Source: AC-37 sp036389835
GTDB taxonomy: Bacteria; Actinomycetota; Thermoleophilia; Solirubrobacterales; Thermoleophilaceae
Assembly (NCBI GenBank): GCA_036389835.1
Contig: DASVWC010000071.1
Coordinates: 7,938 to 71,937 of the forward strand
DNA length: 64,000 nt
Reading direction: 5' to 3'
The notes beneath the pieces were generated by a model that saw only the letters and a list, made by a program, of their open reading frames with translations, was not told the origin of the DNA and made no database searches. This document shows, in pieces, positions 8,485 to 15,485 of the stretch (its first letter is position 1; the number at the start of each line of letters is the position of its first letter). Position numbers and translations under genes: made by a program.

Positions 8485-8514
8485 GCGCGGCGGCGGTCGC
8501 TACCGTCGCCGCGC
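8485..8514 (+). terminator. Strong hairpin between LAXTG gene and sortase gene
   Basis: GCGCGGCG pairs with CGCCGCGC, and CGGT pairs with ACCG inside it (with one G-U pair), around loop CGCT. There is no T-run. It could end or attenuate transcription so that the abundant substrate and the scarcer sortase are made in different amounts. Confidence 0.5.
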
Positions 8515-8532
8515 CTCTCCTGATCGACTTCG

Positions 8533-9642
8533 ATGGTCCGACGCCGCCTCTCGACATTCCTCTTCGTACTCGGCGTCCTGATGATCGCCGAGGCCACGAT
8601 CACGGTGACGTGGCAGGAGCCGGTGTCGGCCTTCCTCCAGAGCCGGGCCCAGGACGACCTCGAGCAGGAGCTCGACGAGCTCGACACCGCCCCCCTCGAC
8701 ATCGGCGACACCGGGCGCCAGGAGCTCAAGACGATCCGCAGCGCGAAGCGACGGCTCGACCGCCGCCTCGACCTCCTGGCGGGTGAGCTGGGCCGCAAGA
8801 CACCGGAGGGCGGGGCGGTCGGGCGCCTCGAGATCGACCGGATCGACCTGAACGCCGTCGTCGTGCACGGCACCTCCGCGCCGAGCCTGCGCAAGGCGCC
8901 GGGCCACTACCGCGGTACCGTCATGCCGGGCCAGCGCGGCAGCGTGGGCATCGCCGCGCACCGGACCTCCTACGGCGCCCCGTTCCGGCACGTGGACAGG
9001 CTGAAGGAGGGCGATCGGATCGTGGTGACGATGCCGTACGGACGCTTCACCTACCGGGTCCAGGGGCACAAGATCGTCTCGCCGGCGCAGACCGACGTCT
9101 TCCAGCGGGTCAGCTACCAGCGGCTGGTGCTGAGCGCCTGCCACCCGCTCTACAGCGCGAGCCAGCGGATCCTCGTGTTCGCGCGGCTCGAGAGCCGCCG
9201 GCCGCTCGGCGCCGGGGTCGTCGACGAGGGCGCCGGCGAGCGCCGGATGGTCTTCCACGCGGACCCGGAGAAGCGTTACCGGCGCCAGCTGCGGCGGCTC
9301 GGCAAGCGCGACCTCACGCTCGGCATGAAGGGCAAGGACGTGCGCGAGCTCCAGCGGCTGCTGGGCGTGCCGCGCACGGGCAAGTTCGACGCGCTGACCG
9401 CCGCGGCCGTCACCGCCTTCCAGCGCGAGAACAAGCTTCCCGCCGACGGCCAGGCCGGGCGCGCGACCAAGCGCAAGCTCGCGCGGCGGCCGCGGCCCCC
9501 GAGCCGCCCGTTCACGCCCCCGGCCGTGGCGCCGCAGCCGCCGACGCCGGAGCAGCGGCGCGCGGCGGGCCAGCCGCCGTACCCGCCGGGGCAGGGCGCG
9601 CCGCCGCCGGGGCAGGCGCCGCAGCAGCAGCCGCCGGGCTAG
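8533..9642 (+). CDS. srtE: Class E sortase with C-terminal peptidoglycan-binding domain
   Basis: Membrane-bound transpeptidase that would cleave LAXTG proteins and join them to the cell wall. An N-terminal signal anchor (about residues 5-28) and a coiled linker lead to the sortase domain (about 95-220) with catalytic H143 (AAHRTSYG), C203 (LSACHP) and R212 (SASQR). Unusually, a peptidoglycan-binding type 1 domain follows (about 258-315, LGMKGKDVRELQRLLGV), then a Pro/Gln/Gly-rich tail. The adjacent LAQTG protein is the obvious substrate. Start ATG 8533. The symbol is given by family; the fusion is less usual. Confidence 0.88.
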   Translation: MVRRRLSTFLFVLGVLMIAEATITVTWQEPVSAFLQSRAQDDLEQELDELDTAPLDIGDTGRQELKTIRSAKRRLDRRLDLLAGELGRKTPEGGAVGRLEIDRIDLNAVVVHGTSAPSLRKAPGHYRGTVMPGQRGSVGIAAHRTSYGAPFRHVDRLKEGDRIVVTMPYGRFTYRVQGHKIVSPAQTDVFQRVSYQRLVLSACHPLYSASQRILVFARLESRRPLGAGVVDEGAGERRMVFHADPEKRYRRQLRRLGKRDLTLGMKGKDVRELQRLLGVPRTGKFDALTAAAVTAFQRENKLPADGQAGRATKRKLARRPRPPSRPFTPPAVAPQPPTPEQRRAAGQPPYPPGQGAPPPGQAPQQQPPG

Positions 9643-9663
9643 GGCTCGGCCGCGGCGCGGCTT

Positions 9664-9723
9664 CGCTCCGCTCCTGCCGCTGCGCGCTCCGCTCCTGCCG
9701 CGGCGCGCTCCGCTCCTGCGCGC
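9664..9723. repeat. 21-bp tandem repeat, nearly three units
   Basis: Units start at 9664, 9685 and 9706, each beginning CGCTCCGCTCCTGC. They lie between the sortase stop and the palindromic element. No reading frame or RNA gene is evident in 9643-9791; the rest is G-rich sequence including GCGGCGGGTGGGG, which also flanks the second palindromic element. Confidence 0.8.
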
Positions 9724-9791
9724 GCGGCTTGCGCGGCGCCTCCGTAACTGCGGCGGGTGGGGGAGGGGTTGGGGCGCCAGCGCCGTGCTCT

Positions 9792-9844
9792 CCGAGGTGG
9801 GCTCTCTAAGGGTCGAATAGCGACCTAAATAGAGCCCACCTCGG
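9792..9844. repeat. Palindromic hairpin element, copy 1
   Basis: Perfect 14-bp inverted repeat (CCGAGGTGGGCTCT at 9792-9805 and its complement at 9831-9844) around a 25-base loop. The loop holds a second stem, GGTCG with CGACC, around a 5-base tip. The second copy at 35396-35444 has the same outer stem, the same loop length and 21 of 25 loop bases when read on the other strand. It looks like a dispersed intergenic element rather than a simple terminator. Confidence 0.85.
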
Positions 9845-9919
9845 CGGATCGGCCCTCGTTCCCCACCTGCCGCGGTTCGCCTGGGTCGCGGAGCGCCCCG
9901 GGGGGCCGCGTCACCGTGG

Positions 9920-9925
9920 TACGTT
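9920..9925 (+). promoter_or_regulatory. -10 box TACGTT, leaderless spacing
   Basis: TACGTT is followed by six bases and the GTG start at 9932. Confidence 0.5.
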
Positions 9926-9931
9926 CGGCGC

Positions 9932-10384
9932 GTGAACGGCAGGCGTGAGAGCGAGGCCGTCTACTGGCGCAGGCGCGGGATCGCCATCGGCGGCGTCCTG
10001 CTGTTCCTGATCATCGTCGTTGCCATCGCGTCCGGTGGCGACGACGAGGGCGGCACGCCCGAGACGCTTCCGGAGGCGCCCCCGCCGGCGATCGAGGACA
10101 CGCCGCTCCCGTCCGAGACCGACACCGACACGGACACCGACGAGGACGAGGCGACCGCCCCCGGCGGCAGCGGCTCGCAGGGCGGCCAGGCGCCTGGCGG
10201 CGGCAGCGCACCGCCGAGCGGCGGCGGCGCGACTCCCCCGGCGGGCGGTGGCGGCGGCGGCACGCCGGGCGCCGGCGGCGGCGGGAACGGCGGCGGCAAC
10301 ACGACCCCGCCGCGCCGCGACAACGAGTCCGGCGGCGCCGCGCCCCCCGGCTCGGAGCCGCCCGCGGGCGGCCGCGGCCCGTAG
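9932..10384 (+). CDS. Single-pass membrane protein with acidic and Gly/Pro-rich exterior
   Basis: 150 residues, no recognised domain. Residues 1-15 are basic, 16-33 form one transmembrane helix (GIAIGGVLLFLIIVVAIA), then comes an acidic Thr-Asp repeat stretch (about 58-72) and a long Gly/Pro/Ser tail. The basic start implies that the tail is outside. It may be a wall-spanning or spacer protein; no function is claimed. GTG 9932 is supported by a leaderless -10 box. Similar Pro-rich tails occur in the RDD protein, the sortase and one glycosidase nearby. Confidence 0.7.
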   Translation: MNGRRESEAVYWRRRGIAIGGVLLFLIIVVAIASGGDDEGGTPETLPEAPPPAIEDTPLPSETDTDTDTDEDEATAPGGSGSQGGQAPGGGSAPPSGGGATPPAGGGGGGTPGAGGGGNGGGNTTPPRRDNESGGAAPPGSEPPAGGRGP

Positions 10385-10434
10385 CGCCGGCTAGCGGACC
10401 GCGAGGTCCGAGATCTCCGTCTGGCAGGCGGGGT

Positions 10435-10473
10435 GGTCGACCTAACCCACCGTATAGGTGGGTAATGTCGACC
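10435..10473. repeat. 17-bp inverted repeat with GTATA spacer
   Basis: GGTCGACCTAACCCACC (10435-10451) faces GGTGGGTAATGTCGACC (10457-10473) across GTATA, with two mismatches between arms. It is AT-richer than its surroundings and lies 50 bases after the Gly/Pro-rich gene, exactly where the DUF2243 remnant ends. It could be a bidirectional terminator, an operator, or the scar of an insertion. Confidence 0.75.
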
Positions 10474-10860
10474 AGGTCTCGCGAGGGAGGCGCTGCTGGA
10501 CGCCCGAGCGCTCCGCGCGCGCCAGCGCGGCCCCGCCCACGACGTTGAACGCTCCCCAGCCGATCAGCAGGAGCCCCGCGAACGCTCGCCCCGGCAGCCG
10601 CGTGGGCACGGCTCGGCTGCGCCAGCGCAGCAGCGCGCCGGCGAGGGTCACGACCACGCGGAGGCGTGGGAGACGCCGTCCCGGAACGTGTTGGTCTCGA
10701 GCCCGGCCACGTCGCCGGTCGACTCGTACTCGGAGACGAGGTGGTGTCACTGGAGGTTCTGGTGGACGGCGATCCCGTCGACGCACATGCCGAGCCCGCA
10801 GCCAAGCACCAGGTCGGCCGACGGAGGCAGCGCGCGCGGGCTCGGAGCGTCGGATGCCAC
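10442..10860 (-). pseudogene. DUF2243 membrane protein gene, inactivated
   Basis: Minus-strand translation from GTG 10860 gives a DUF2243 beginning (LGCGLGMCVDGIAVHQNLQ), but the invariant Trp codon is TGA at 10749-10747. The family sequence then resumes as HHLVSEYES and continues to DGVSHASAW. Near 10654 one base is missing, and the family continues in another frame (VVVTLAGALLRWRS, then LLLIGWGAFNVV). The usual C-terminal His-rich end is absent, replaced by unrelated sequence running into the inverted repeat at 10435-10473. DUF2243 proteins are small four-helix membrane proteins of unknown function. Two independent lesions plus loss of the 3' end make this a pseudogene. Confidence 0.8.
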
Positions 10861-10908
10861 GAGTTCGCGCTACCCGACCGCGGCCGATCAACCCTCCGGA
10901 TCGGCGCT

Positions 10909-10914
10909 TATAGT
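10909..10914 (+). promoter_or_regulatory. -10 box TATAGT before RDD gene
   Basis: TATAGT is followed by seven bases and the GTG at 10922. This is one of the best leaderless promoter matches in the window. Confidence 0.6.
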
Positions 10915-10921
10915 CGGGCCC

Positions 10922-11653
10922 GTGCAGGACCAGCCGACACGCGTGGTGGGGCGCCGCGTCGCCGCGTTCCTGATCGACACGGTCGTCCTGTGGGTGATCG
11001 TCGCGGTGCTGTGGATCCTCTTCACCGACCGCCTCGACGCCGACACGACCACCGGAGGCGGGATCGTGATCGGCGACACGCGCTACGGCTTCCACGAGGA
11101 CTCGGGCGGCAAGCGCGGCGTCTGGGCGCTGCTCAGCATCCTCGCCGGCATCCTGATCTTCGTGGTGCTGCCGGGACTGCGCGGCACGTCGCCCGGTCGC
11201 GCGCTCACCAAGATCAGGCTCGTGGGCCGCGACGGCGGCAACCCCGGCGTCGGCCGTGCGTTCCTGCGCTACCTGCTCTGGATCGTCGACTCGTTCCCGT
11301 ACTTCGCGCCGCTGGTCGGGTTCGTCCTGATCCTGACCAACAAGGCCAATCAGCGGCTCGGCGACATGGTGGCCGGTACGTACACCGTCAGGGCCGAGGC
11401 CGCGGGCCAGCCGATCGAGCGGATCGTGCCCGCGCTGGCCACGCCCGGCCCGGGCCCGATCGGCTACGGCTACGTGCCGCCGCCGCAGCAGGCGGGACCG
11501 CCGGGGGGAGGGCCGCCGGGCTACCAGCCGCCGCCGCCGGGCGCGCCGCCGCCGCCGCCCGGAGCCCAGCCGCCGCCGGGCGCGCCGCCGCCGCCCGGAG
11601 CCCAGCCGCCGCCGGGGCCGCCGCCGCCCCCTCCGCCGCCTCCCCCGCGCTAG
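10922..11653 (+). CDS. RDD-family membrane protein with Pro-rich C-terminus
   Basis: Integral membrane protein of unknown transport or structural role. The RDD signature residues are seen: Arg in VGRRVAAFLID (about 10-20), Asp in the first helix, and the NQRLGDMVAGTYTV end of the domain (about 140-155). Three hydrophobic helices lie at about 14-36, 65-85 and 110-135. Residues after about 180 are almost pure Pro/Gly/Ala with repeated PPPG units. GTG 10922 is chosen by the leaderless -10 box. Its TAG shares the CTAG at 11650-11653 with the convergent FkbM gene. Confidence 0.85.
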   Translation: MQDQPTRVVGRRVAAFLIDTVVLWVIVAVLWILFTDRLDADTTTGGGIVIGDTRYGFHEDSGGKRGVWALLSILAGILIFVVLPGLRGTSPGRALTKIRLVGRDGGNPGVGRAFLRYLLWIVDSFPYFAPLVGFVLILTNKANQRLGDMVAGTYTVRAEAAGQPIERIVPALATPGPGPIGYGYVPPPQQAGPPGGGPPGYQPPPPGAPPPPPGAQPPPGAPPPPGAQPPPGPPPPPPPPPPR

Positions 11654-12429
11654 TTCCCCAGCTCGCGGGCCATGCGGTCCACCTGCTCGGGCGTGCCGAA
11701 CGCGTGATCGCGGCGGAAGCGCCCGTCCTCGCGCACGAACGCGATGTTGCTCACCGCGAGCGCACCGTCGCCGAGCCGCAGCGCGCCCCCGAACAGGTCG
11801 TAGGCCACGAAGCCGCGCTCCTTCATGTACGGGATCACGTCGTGGAGCTGCGCCGCGCCCGGCACCAGCTTGAAGAGGCGCACCTCGAGCAGGACGACCT
11901 CGGCCTCCTCCAGCACCGCCGCGGAGCCGTCGAGCACGGACAGCTCCGCACCCTCCACGTCGACCTTCAGCACGTAGGGCCCCGGCAGCCCGCGCTCGCT
12001 GACGACGTCGTCGAGCCGCACGACCGGCACGTCGCGCGCCTCGCCCTCGCGGTCGCCGATCCACGCTCCCAGCAGCGACGACATCTCCGGGGCGCGGTGC
12101 ACCGTGATCGCGGCCGAGCCGGCCTCCGCCCCGGCCGCCGCGGTCACCAGCTCGGCGCCGGCCCGCCGCCGCACCGCCTCGAGCGCGGGCCCGCCGAAGC
12201 GGTCCGGGATCGGCTCGACGAGCAGCAGGCGCGCGTGCGGGAACGCCTCCCACAGCTCGGGCGTCCCGTATCCGACGCCCACGTCGATCACGGTCGCGGG
12301 CGCGAGGCCGAGGCGCTTCATGTTGTCGAGCACCGCGGCCATGGTCCGCCGCGCGCCGCCACGCCGGCTGACCTCCACGCCGCGGGCCAGCAGCGCCCGC
12401 CGCGCGACACGCTTGGCTCGCTGCAGCAC
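11650..12429 (-). CDS. FkbM-family SAM-dependent methyltransferase
   Basis: Methyltransferase of about 259 residues of the FkbM family, whose members often act on sugars or natural products. The family markers are TVIDVGVGYGTPEL (motif I, about residues 44-57), LLLVEPIPDRF, and YVLKVDVEGAELSVLDG in the second half. GTG 12429 follows a TATCGT box by six bases. The gene stops on a CTAG shared with the RDD gene and diverges from the VOC gene with only 21 bases between starts. No glycosyltransferases are next to it, so its substrate is not suggested by context. Confidence 0.85.
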   Translation of the reverse strand: MLQRAKRVARRALLARGVEVSRRGGARRTMAAVLDNMKRLGLAPATVIDVGVGYGTPELWEAFPHARLLLVEPIPDRFGGPALEAVRRRAGAELVTAAAGAEAGSAAITVHRAPEMSSLLGAWIGDREGEARDVPVVRLDDVVSERGLPGPYVLKVDVEGAELSVLDGSAAVLEEAEVVLLEVRLFKLVPGAAQLHDVIPYMKERGFVAYDLFGGALRLGDGALAVSNIAFVREDGRFRRDHAFGTPEQVDRMARELGN

Positions 12430-12435
12430 GCGCCC

Positions 12436-12443
12436 ACGATAAT
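12436..12443. promoter_or_regulatory. Overlapping divergent -10 boxes (FkbM and VOC genes)
   Basis: ACGATAAT holds TATCGT on the minus strand, six bases from GTG 12429, and GATAAT on the plus strand, seven bases from GTG 12451. The two boxes overlap by four bases, so the promoters may exclude each other. Confidence 0.5.
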
Positions 12444-12450
12444 CCCGTGC

Positions 12451-12810
12451 GTGATCCAGCACGTCACGGTCGAGGTCCCGCGCGAGCGCGTCGAGGACTG
12501 CGCCGCCTTCTGGGCGCTGCTCGGCTTCCGCCGGGTCGAGCCCCCGCCCACGCTCCAGGACAGGGCGGTCTGGATGGAGCGCGACGGGACCCAGGTGCAC
12601 CTCATGCACGTGGACGACCCCGTGGTCCCGCCGCAGGCCCACGTCGCGGTCGTGGCCGAGGACTACGCGCGCTCGTTCGGCGCGCTTCGCGACGCCGGCC
12701 ACGACCCCGAGCCGCGGCCCGAGCACTGGGGCGCGCCGCGCTGCTTCGTGCGCGATCCCGCCGGTCACCGTGTCGAGGTCATGGCCGCGCCCCCGCCGAG
12801 CTCCCACTGA
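12451..12810 (+). CDS. VOC (glyoxalase/bleomycin-resistance) superfamily protein
   Basis: 119-residue single VOC module. It starts with IQHVTVEVP, has the WALLGFRRVEPPP turn, and ends with RCFVRDPAGHRVEVM, the usual beta-alpha-beta-beta-beta pairing. H4 and E116-like positions are candidates for metal ligands. Substrate unknown; relatives include glyoxalases, dioxygenases and drug-binding proteins. GTG 12451 has a GATAAT box seven bases upstream. The stop is followed after two bases by the PfkB-kinase start, so the two are co-transcribed. Confidence 0.82.
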   Translation: MIQHVTVEVPRERVEDCAAFWALLGFRRVEPPPTLQDRAVWMERDGTQVHLMHVDDPVVPPQAHVAVVAEDYARSFGALRDAGHDPEPRPEHWGAPRCFVRDPAGHRVEVMAAPPPSSH

Positions 12811-12812
12811 CC

Positions 12813-13646
12813 GTGCGCGCCGCGGTCGTCGGTCACGTCGAGTGGGTCGAGTTCGCGCGCGTCGAGCGAGTGCCGCTGCCGGGCGAGATCGTCGCCGCGC
12901 GCGGCGGCTTCGCCGAGGCGGCGGGTGGGGGAGCCGTGGCCGCCGTCCAGCTCGCCCGGCTGGCGGGCGACTGCACGCTCTACACGGCGCTCGGCGACGA
13001 CGAGGTCGGCGCGCGGGCGCGCGAGCGCCTCGAGGAACTGGGCGTGCGCGTGGAGGCGGCGATCCGCCCAGGCGAGCCGACGCGCCGCGCCTTCACTCAC
13101 CTCGACGACGCCGGCGAGCGCACGATCACGGTGATCGGCGACCGCCTCGAGCCGCGCCGCTCCGACCCGCTCGCGTGGGACGAGCTCGCCACGACCGCCG
13201 CCGTCTACTTCACCGCCGGCGACGCGGACTCCCTGCGCGCGGCGCGAGCGGCGCGCGCCGTCGTCGCCACCGCCCGCGTGATGGACGTCCTCGCGAGCGC
13301 CGCGGTGCCGCTCGACGCCGTCGTGGCCAGCTCGGCCGACCCCGACGAGCGCTACCGCCCGATCGAGCCCGCGCCGTCGCTCGTGGCCGTCACGGCGGGG
13401 GCAGCCGGGGGCACCTGGTCGGCGAGCGACGGGCGCAGCGGCCGCTGGTCGCCCGCGCCGGTCCCGGGACCCGTCCGCGACACCTACGGATGCGGCGACA
13501 GCTTCGCCGCGGGACTCGCGCTCGCGCTCGCTGAGGGCGACGACCCCGACCAGGCGCTCGCGCGCGCGGCCGAGTGCGGCGCCGCGTGCCTCGCCGGCGA
13601 CGGCCCGTACGGCTACGACCTGCGGCGAACGGCGCGCACGCAGTAA
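12813..13646 (+). CDS. PfkB-family carbohydrate kinase
   Basis: Ribokinase-like sugar or nucleoside kinase, 277 residues. The N-terminal GG-type signature is seen as AEAAGGGAVAAVQLARLAG (about 32-50). The C-terminal signature DTYGCGDSFAAGLALAL holds the catalytic base D229 with the GCGD anion hole. The central region is shorter than in ribokinase. The sugar cannot be deduced. GTG 12813 lies two bases after the VOC stop. It may act on a product handled by the VOC protein, but that is conjecture. Confidence 0.87.
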   Translation: MRAAVVGHVEWVEFARVERVPLPGEIVAARGGFAEAAGGGAVAAVQLARLAGDCTLYTALGDDEVGARARERLEELGVRVEAAIRPGEPTRRAFTHLDDAGERTITVIGDRLEPRRSDPLAWDELATTAAVYFTAGDADSLRAARAARAVVATARVMDVLASAAVPLDAVVASSADPDERYRPIEPAPSLVAVTAGAAGGTWSASDGRSGRWSPAPVPGPVRDTYGCGDSFAAGLALALAEGDDPDQALARAAECGAACLAGDGPYGYDLRRTARTQ

Positions 13647-13683
13647 CGTGCCCGCCCCCGCGTGAGTGCGTTGTCACGGATGC

Positions 13684-13689
13684 GGGTAA
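13684..13689 (+). promoter_or_regulatory. Possible stress-sigma -10 (GGGTAA) before the ferritin-like gene
   Basis: GGGTAA resembles the GGGTAT -10 of SigB/SigF-type sigma factors, and such a sigma factor is encoded at 17804-18589. The upstream element 14 bases away (GTGC) is a poor match to GTTT, so this is tentative. Confidence 0.25.
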
Positions 13690-13756
13690 GGACGCCGGAG
13701 TAACCCCCTACTACGACTAACCACGAACTCTTCAAGGGAAGGGAGTGTCGTCCAAC

Positions 13757-14614
13757 GTGGCTGACATGCAAGCCAAGGACCTCAAGCTGGTCCAGTACCT
13801 GAACGAGGCGTACGGCAAGGAGAAGCAGCTCGAGACCGCGCTGCAGGCGCACATCGCGATGACGACGCGCCCGCCGTACAAGAAGCGCCTCCAGCAGCAC
13901 CTCAAGGAGACCAAGGGCCACGCCCGCGAGATCGAGCGGCGGATCAAGAAGCTCGGCGGCCAGCCGGAGACGGTCGACATCCCCGGCCCGGACGCCGTCG
14001 GCGGCGCCGCGGCCGCGGTGCAGAACGTCGCGAACCGCGCGGCGGCCCTCGCCCAGGGGCCGATGCACGCGCTGCGCGGCACCGGCGAGCAGGAGCGCCT
14101 CCTCAAGAACGCCCGGACCGAGTTCCAGGACGAGGCGGAGGAGATCGCCACCTACACGATGATCGAGACGCTCGCCGAGGCGGTCAACGACAAGGAGACC
14201 GCGCAGATCGCCCGCAAGATCCGCCGCGAGGAGGAGCGCATGCGCGACTTCCTCGCCAAGCTGATCCCGCAGCTCACCAAGGCGGTCGCGCAGGAGGAGA
14301 TCCCGGCGGCCGAGCGGCGCAAGCCCACGCGCCGGCGCTCCAGCGGCTCGCGGTCCTCGAGCGGCACGTCCAGCCGCTCGCGATCGACCTCGAAGTCGCG
14401 CGGCTCCAGCCGGCGCTCCGCGTCGGCGGGGGGCACGTCCACGAGCAAGCGCTCCTCGAGCGGCTCCTCCGGCCGCGCGCGGTCGGGCGGCACCAGCCGT
14501 GCGCGCAGCTCGTCCTCGCGCTCCGCGGGCACCAAGTCGAGCAGCAAGCGAAGCACGAGCTCGCGCAGCGGCGGCTCCCGCTCGAGCGGCTCGCGCGCGC
14601 GCAAGTCGAAGTAG
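13757..14614 (+). CDS. DUF892 ferritin-like protein with long Ser/Arg-rich basic tail
   Basis: The helical DUF892 (YciE/YciF) domain spans about residues 5-175, with carboxylate- and His-bearing helices (LNEAYGKEKQLE, QDEAEEIATYTMIE). From about residue 186 to 285 the sequence is almost only Ser, Arg, Gly, Thr and Lys, resembling the histone-like tails of actinobacterial nucleoid proteins. The combination suggests a stress protein that binds DNA, like Dps by analogy. The purine-rich ribosome site AAGGGAAGGGAG ends at 13745 and leaves no space for GTG 13745, but about 11 bases for GTG 13757; I therefore chose 13757. Confidence 0.82.
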   Translation: MADMQAKDLKLVQYLNEAYGKEKQLETALQAHIAMTTRPPYKKRLQQHLKETKGHAREIERRIKKLGGQPETVDIPGPDAVGGAAAAVQNVANRAAALAQGPMHALRGTGEQERLLKNARTEFQDEAEEIATYTMIETLAEAVNDKETAQIARKIRREEERMRDFLAKLIPQLTKAVAQEEIPAAERRKPTRRRSSGSRSSSGTSSRSRSTSKSRGSSRRSASAGGTSTSKRSSSGSSGRARSGGTSRARSSSSRSAGTKSSSKRSTSSRSGGSRSSGSRARKSK

Positions 14615-14625
14615 TTCGCCGGCCC

Positions 14626-14654
14626 GGCGGCGCCCGCCTCGTGCGGGCGCCGCC
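14626..14654 (+). terminator. 12-bp perfect hairpin after the DUF892 gene
   Basis: GGCGGCGCCCGC (14626-14637) and its complement (14643-14654) close loop CTCGT twelve bases after the stop codon. There is no T-run, as is common in very GC-rich genomes. Confidence 0.65.
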
Positions 14655-14660
14655 GCGGCC

Positions 14661-14666
14661 TAAGCT
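14661..14666 (+). promoter_or_regulatory. -10 box TAAGCT, leaderless spacing
   Basis: TAAGCT is followed by six bases and the ATG at 14673, immediately after the terminator of the previous gene. Confidence 0.5.
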
Positions 14667-14672
14667 GAACCG

Positions 14673-15485
14673 ATGGGCCTGACCAACGGAACCGGTCCCT
14701 TCGGACGCACGCCGGCCGGGCGGTTCAACCGGGAGCTGCCGCCGAGCCGCGGCCTCATCTACACCGAGCCGTTCGCGCGCCGGATCCGCGCGCGCTTCGG
14801 CGGCGCCACCGTCGTGGACAGCACCCACGCGCTGCTCCTCCACGAGGCGGGGCTGCTGCCGGTCCTCTACTTCCCCGAGGCCGAGGTCCGGATGGACCTG
14901 CTCGAGCCGAGCGACCACGCCACCCACTGCCCGTGGAAGGGCGACGCTCGCCATCACACGCTGCGCGTCGGCGACGCGGTCGCCGAGAACGCCGCATGGA
15001 GCTATCCGGAGCCGCTCGACGGCATGGCGACCCTCGCCGGCCACGTGGCGTTCTACTGGGACCGCCTCGACGAGTGGCTCGAGGAGGACGAGCCGCTGAC
15101 CGTGCACGTGCGCGACCCGTACACGCGCACCGACATCCTCGACAGCTCCCGCCGGGTCCGTGTCGAGATCGGCGGCGAGACCGTCGCCGAGACCACCCGC
15201 GCCCGCGTCCTCTTCGAGACGGGGCTCCCGCCGCGCTGGTACATCCCGCGCGAGGACGTGCGCGCGGACCTGCTCGTGCCGAGCGAGACCAGCAGCGGCT
15301 GCGCCTACAAGGGCACCGCGTCGTACGAGTCCGTGCGCGTCGGAGACCGGCTCGAGGAGGACGTCGCCTGGTACTACCCGGAGCCGCTGCGCGACGCCGA
15401 GCGCATCCGCGACCGCCTGTGCTTCTTCGACGAGCGGGTGGAGCTCTACCTCGACGGCGAGCGCCAGGCCTCCTTAAGAGAGTGA
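14673..15485 (+). CDS. Protein with two tandem DUF427 domains
   Basis: 270 residues. Two copies of the small beta-rich DUF427 fold are seen. The first (about 45-130) shows YFPEAEVRMDLLEPSDH, CPWKGDARHHTL and AWSYPEPLDG; the second (about 155-265) shows YIPREDVRADLLVPSET, CAYKGTASYESV and AWYYPEPLRD. Most DUF427 proteins have one copy of about 95-120 residues. The biochemical role is unknown. ATG 14673 is preceded by a leaderless -10 box, and the stop codon is inside the terminator hairpin at 15482-15506. Confidence 0.85.
   Translation: MGLTNGTGPFGRTPAGRFNRELPPSRGLIYTEPFARRIRARFGGATVVDSTHALLLHEAGLLPVLYFPEAEVRMDLLEPSDHATHCPWKGDARHHTLRVGDAVAENAAWSYPEPLDGMATLAGHVAFYWDRLDEWLEEDEPLTVHVRDPYTRTDILDSSRRVRVEIGGETVAETTRARVLFETGLPPRWYIPREDVRADLLVPSETSSGCAYKGTASYESVRVGDRLEEDVAWYYPEPLRDAERIRDRLCFFDERVELYLDGERQASLRE

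Noticed and set aside
9664..9723. Possible CRISPR-like array
   Set aside because: The 21-bp units are directly adjacent with no spacers and no cas gene is present; it is a simple tandem repeat.
10747..10749. TGA read as Trp or selenocysteine in the DUF2243 gene
   Set aside because: A frameshift and a lost 3' end occur in the same remnant, and other genes in the window use TGA as a normal stop.
13745..13759. DUF892 start at GTG 13745
   Set aside because: The ribosome site ends at this codon, leaving no spacing; GTG 13757 fits better.
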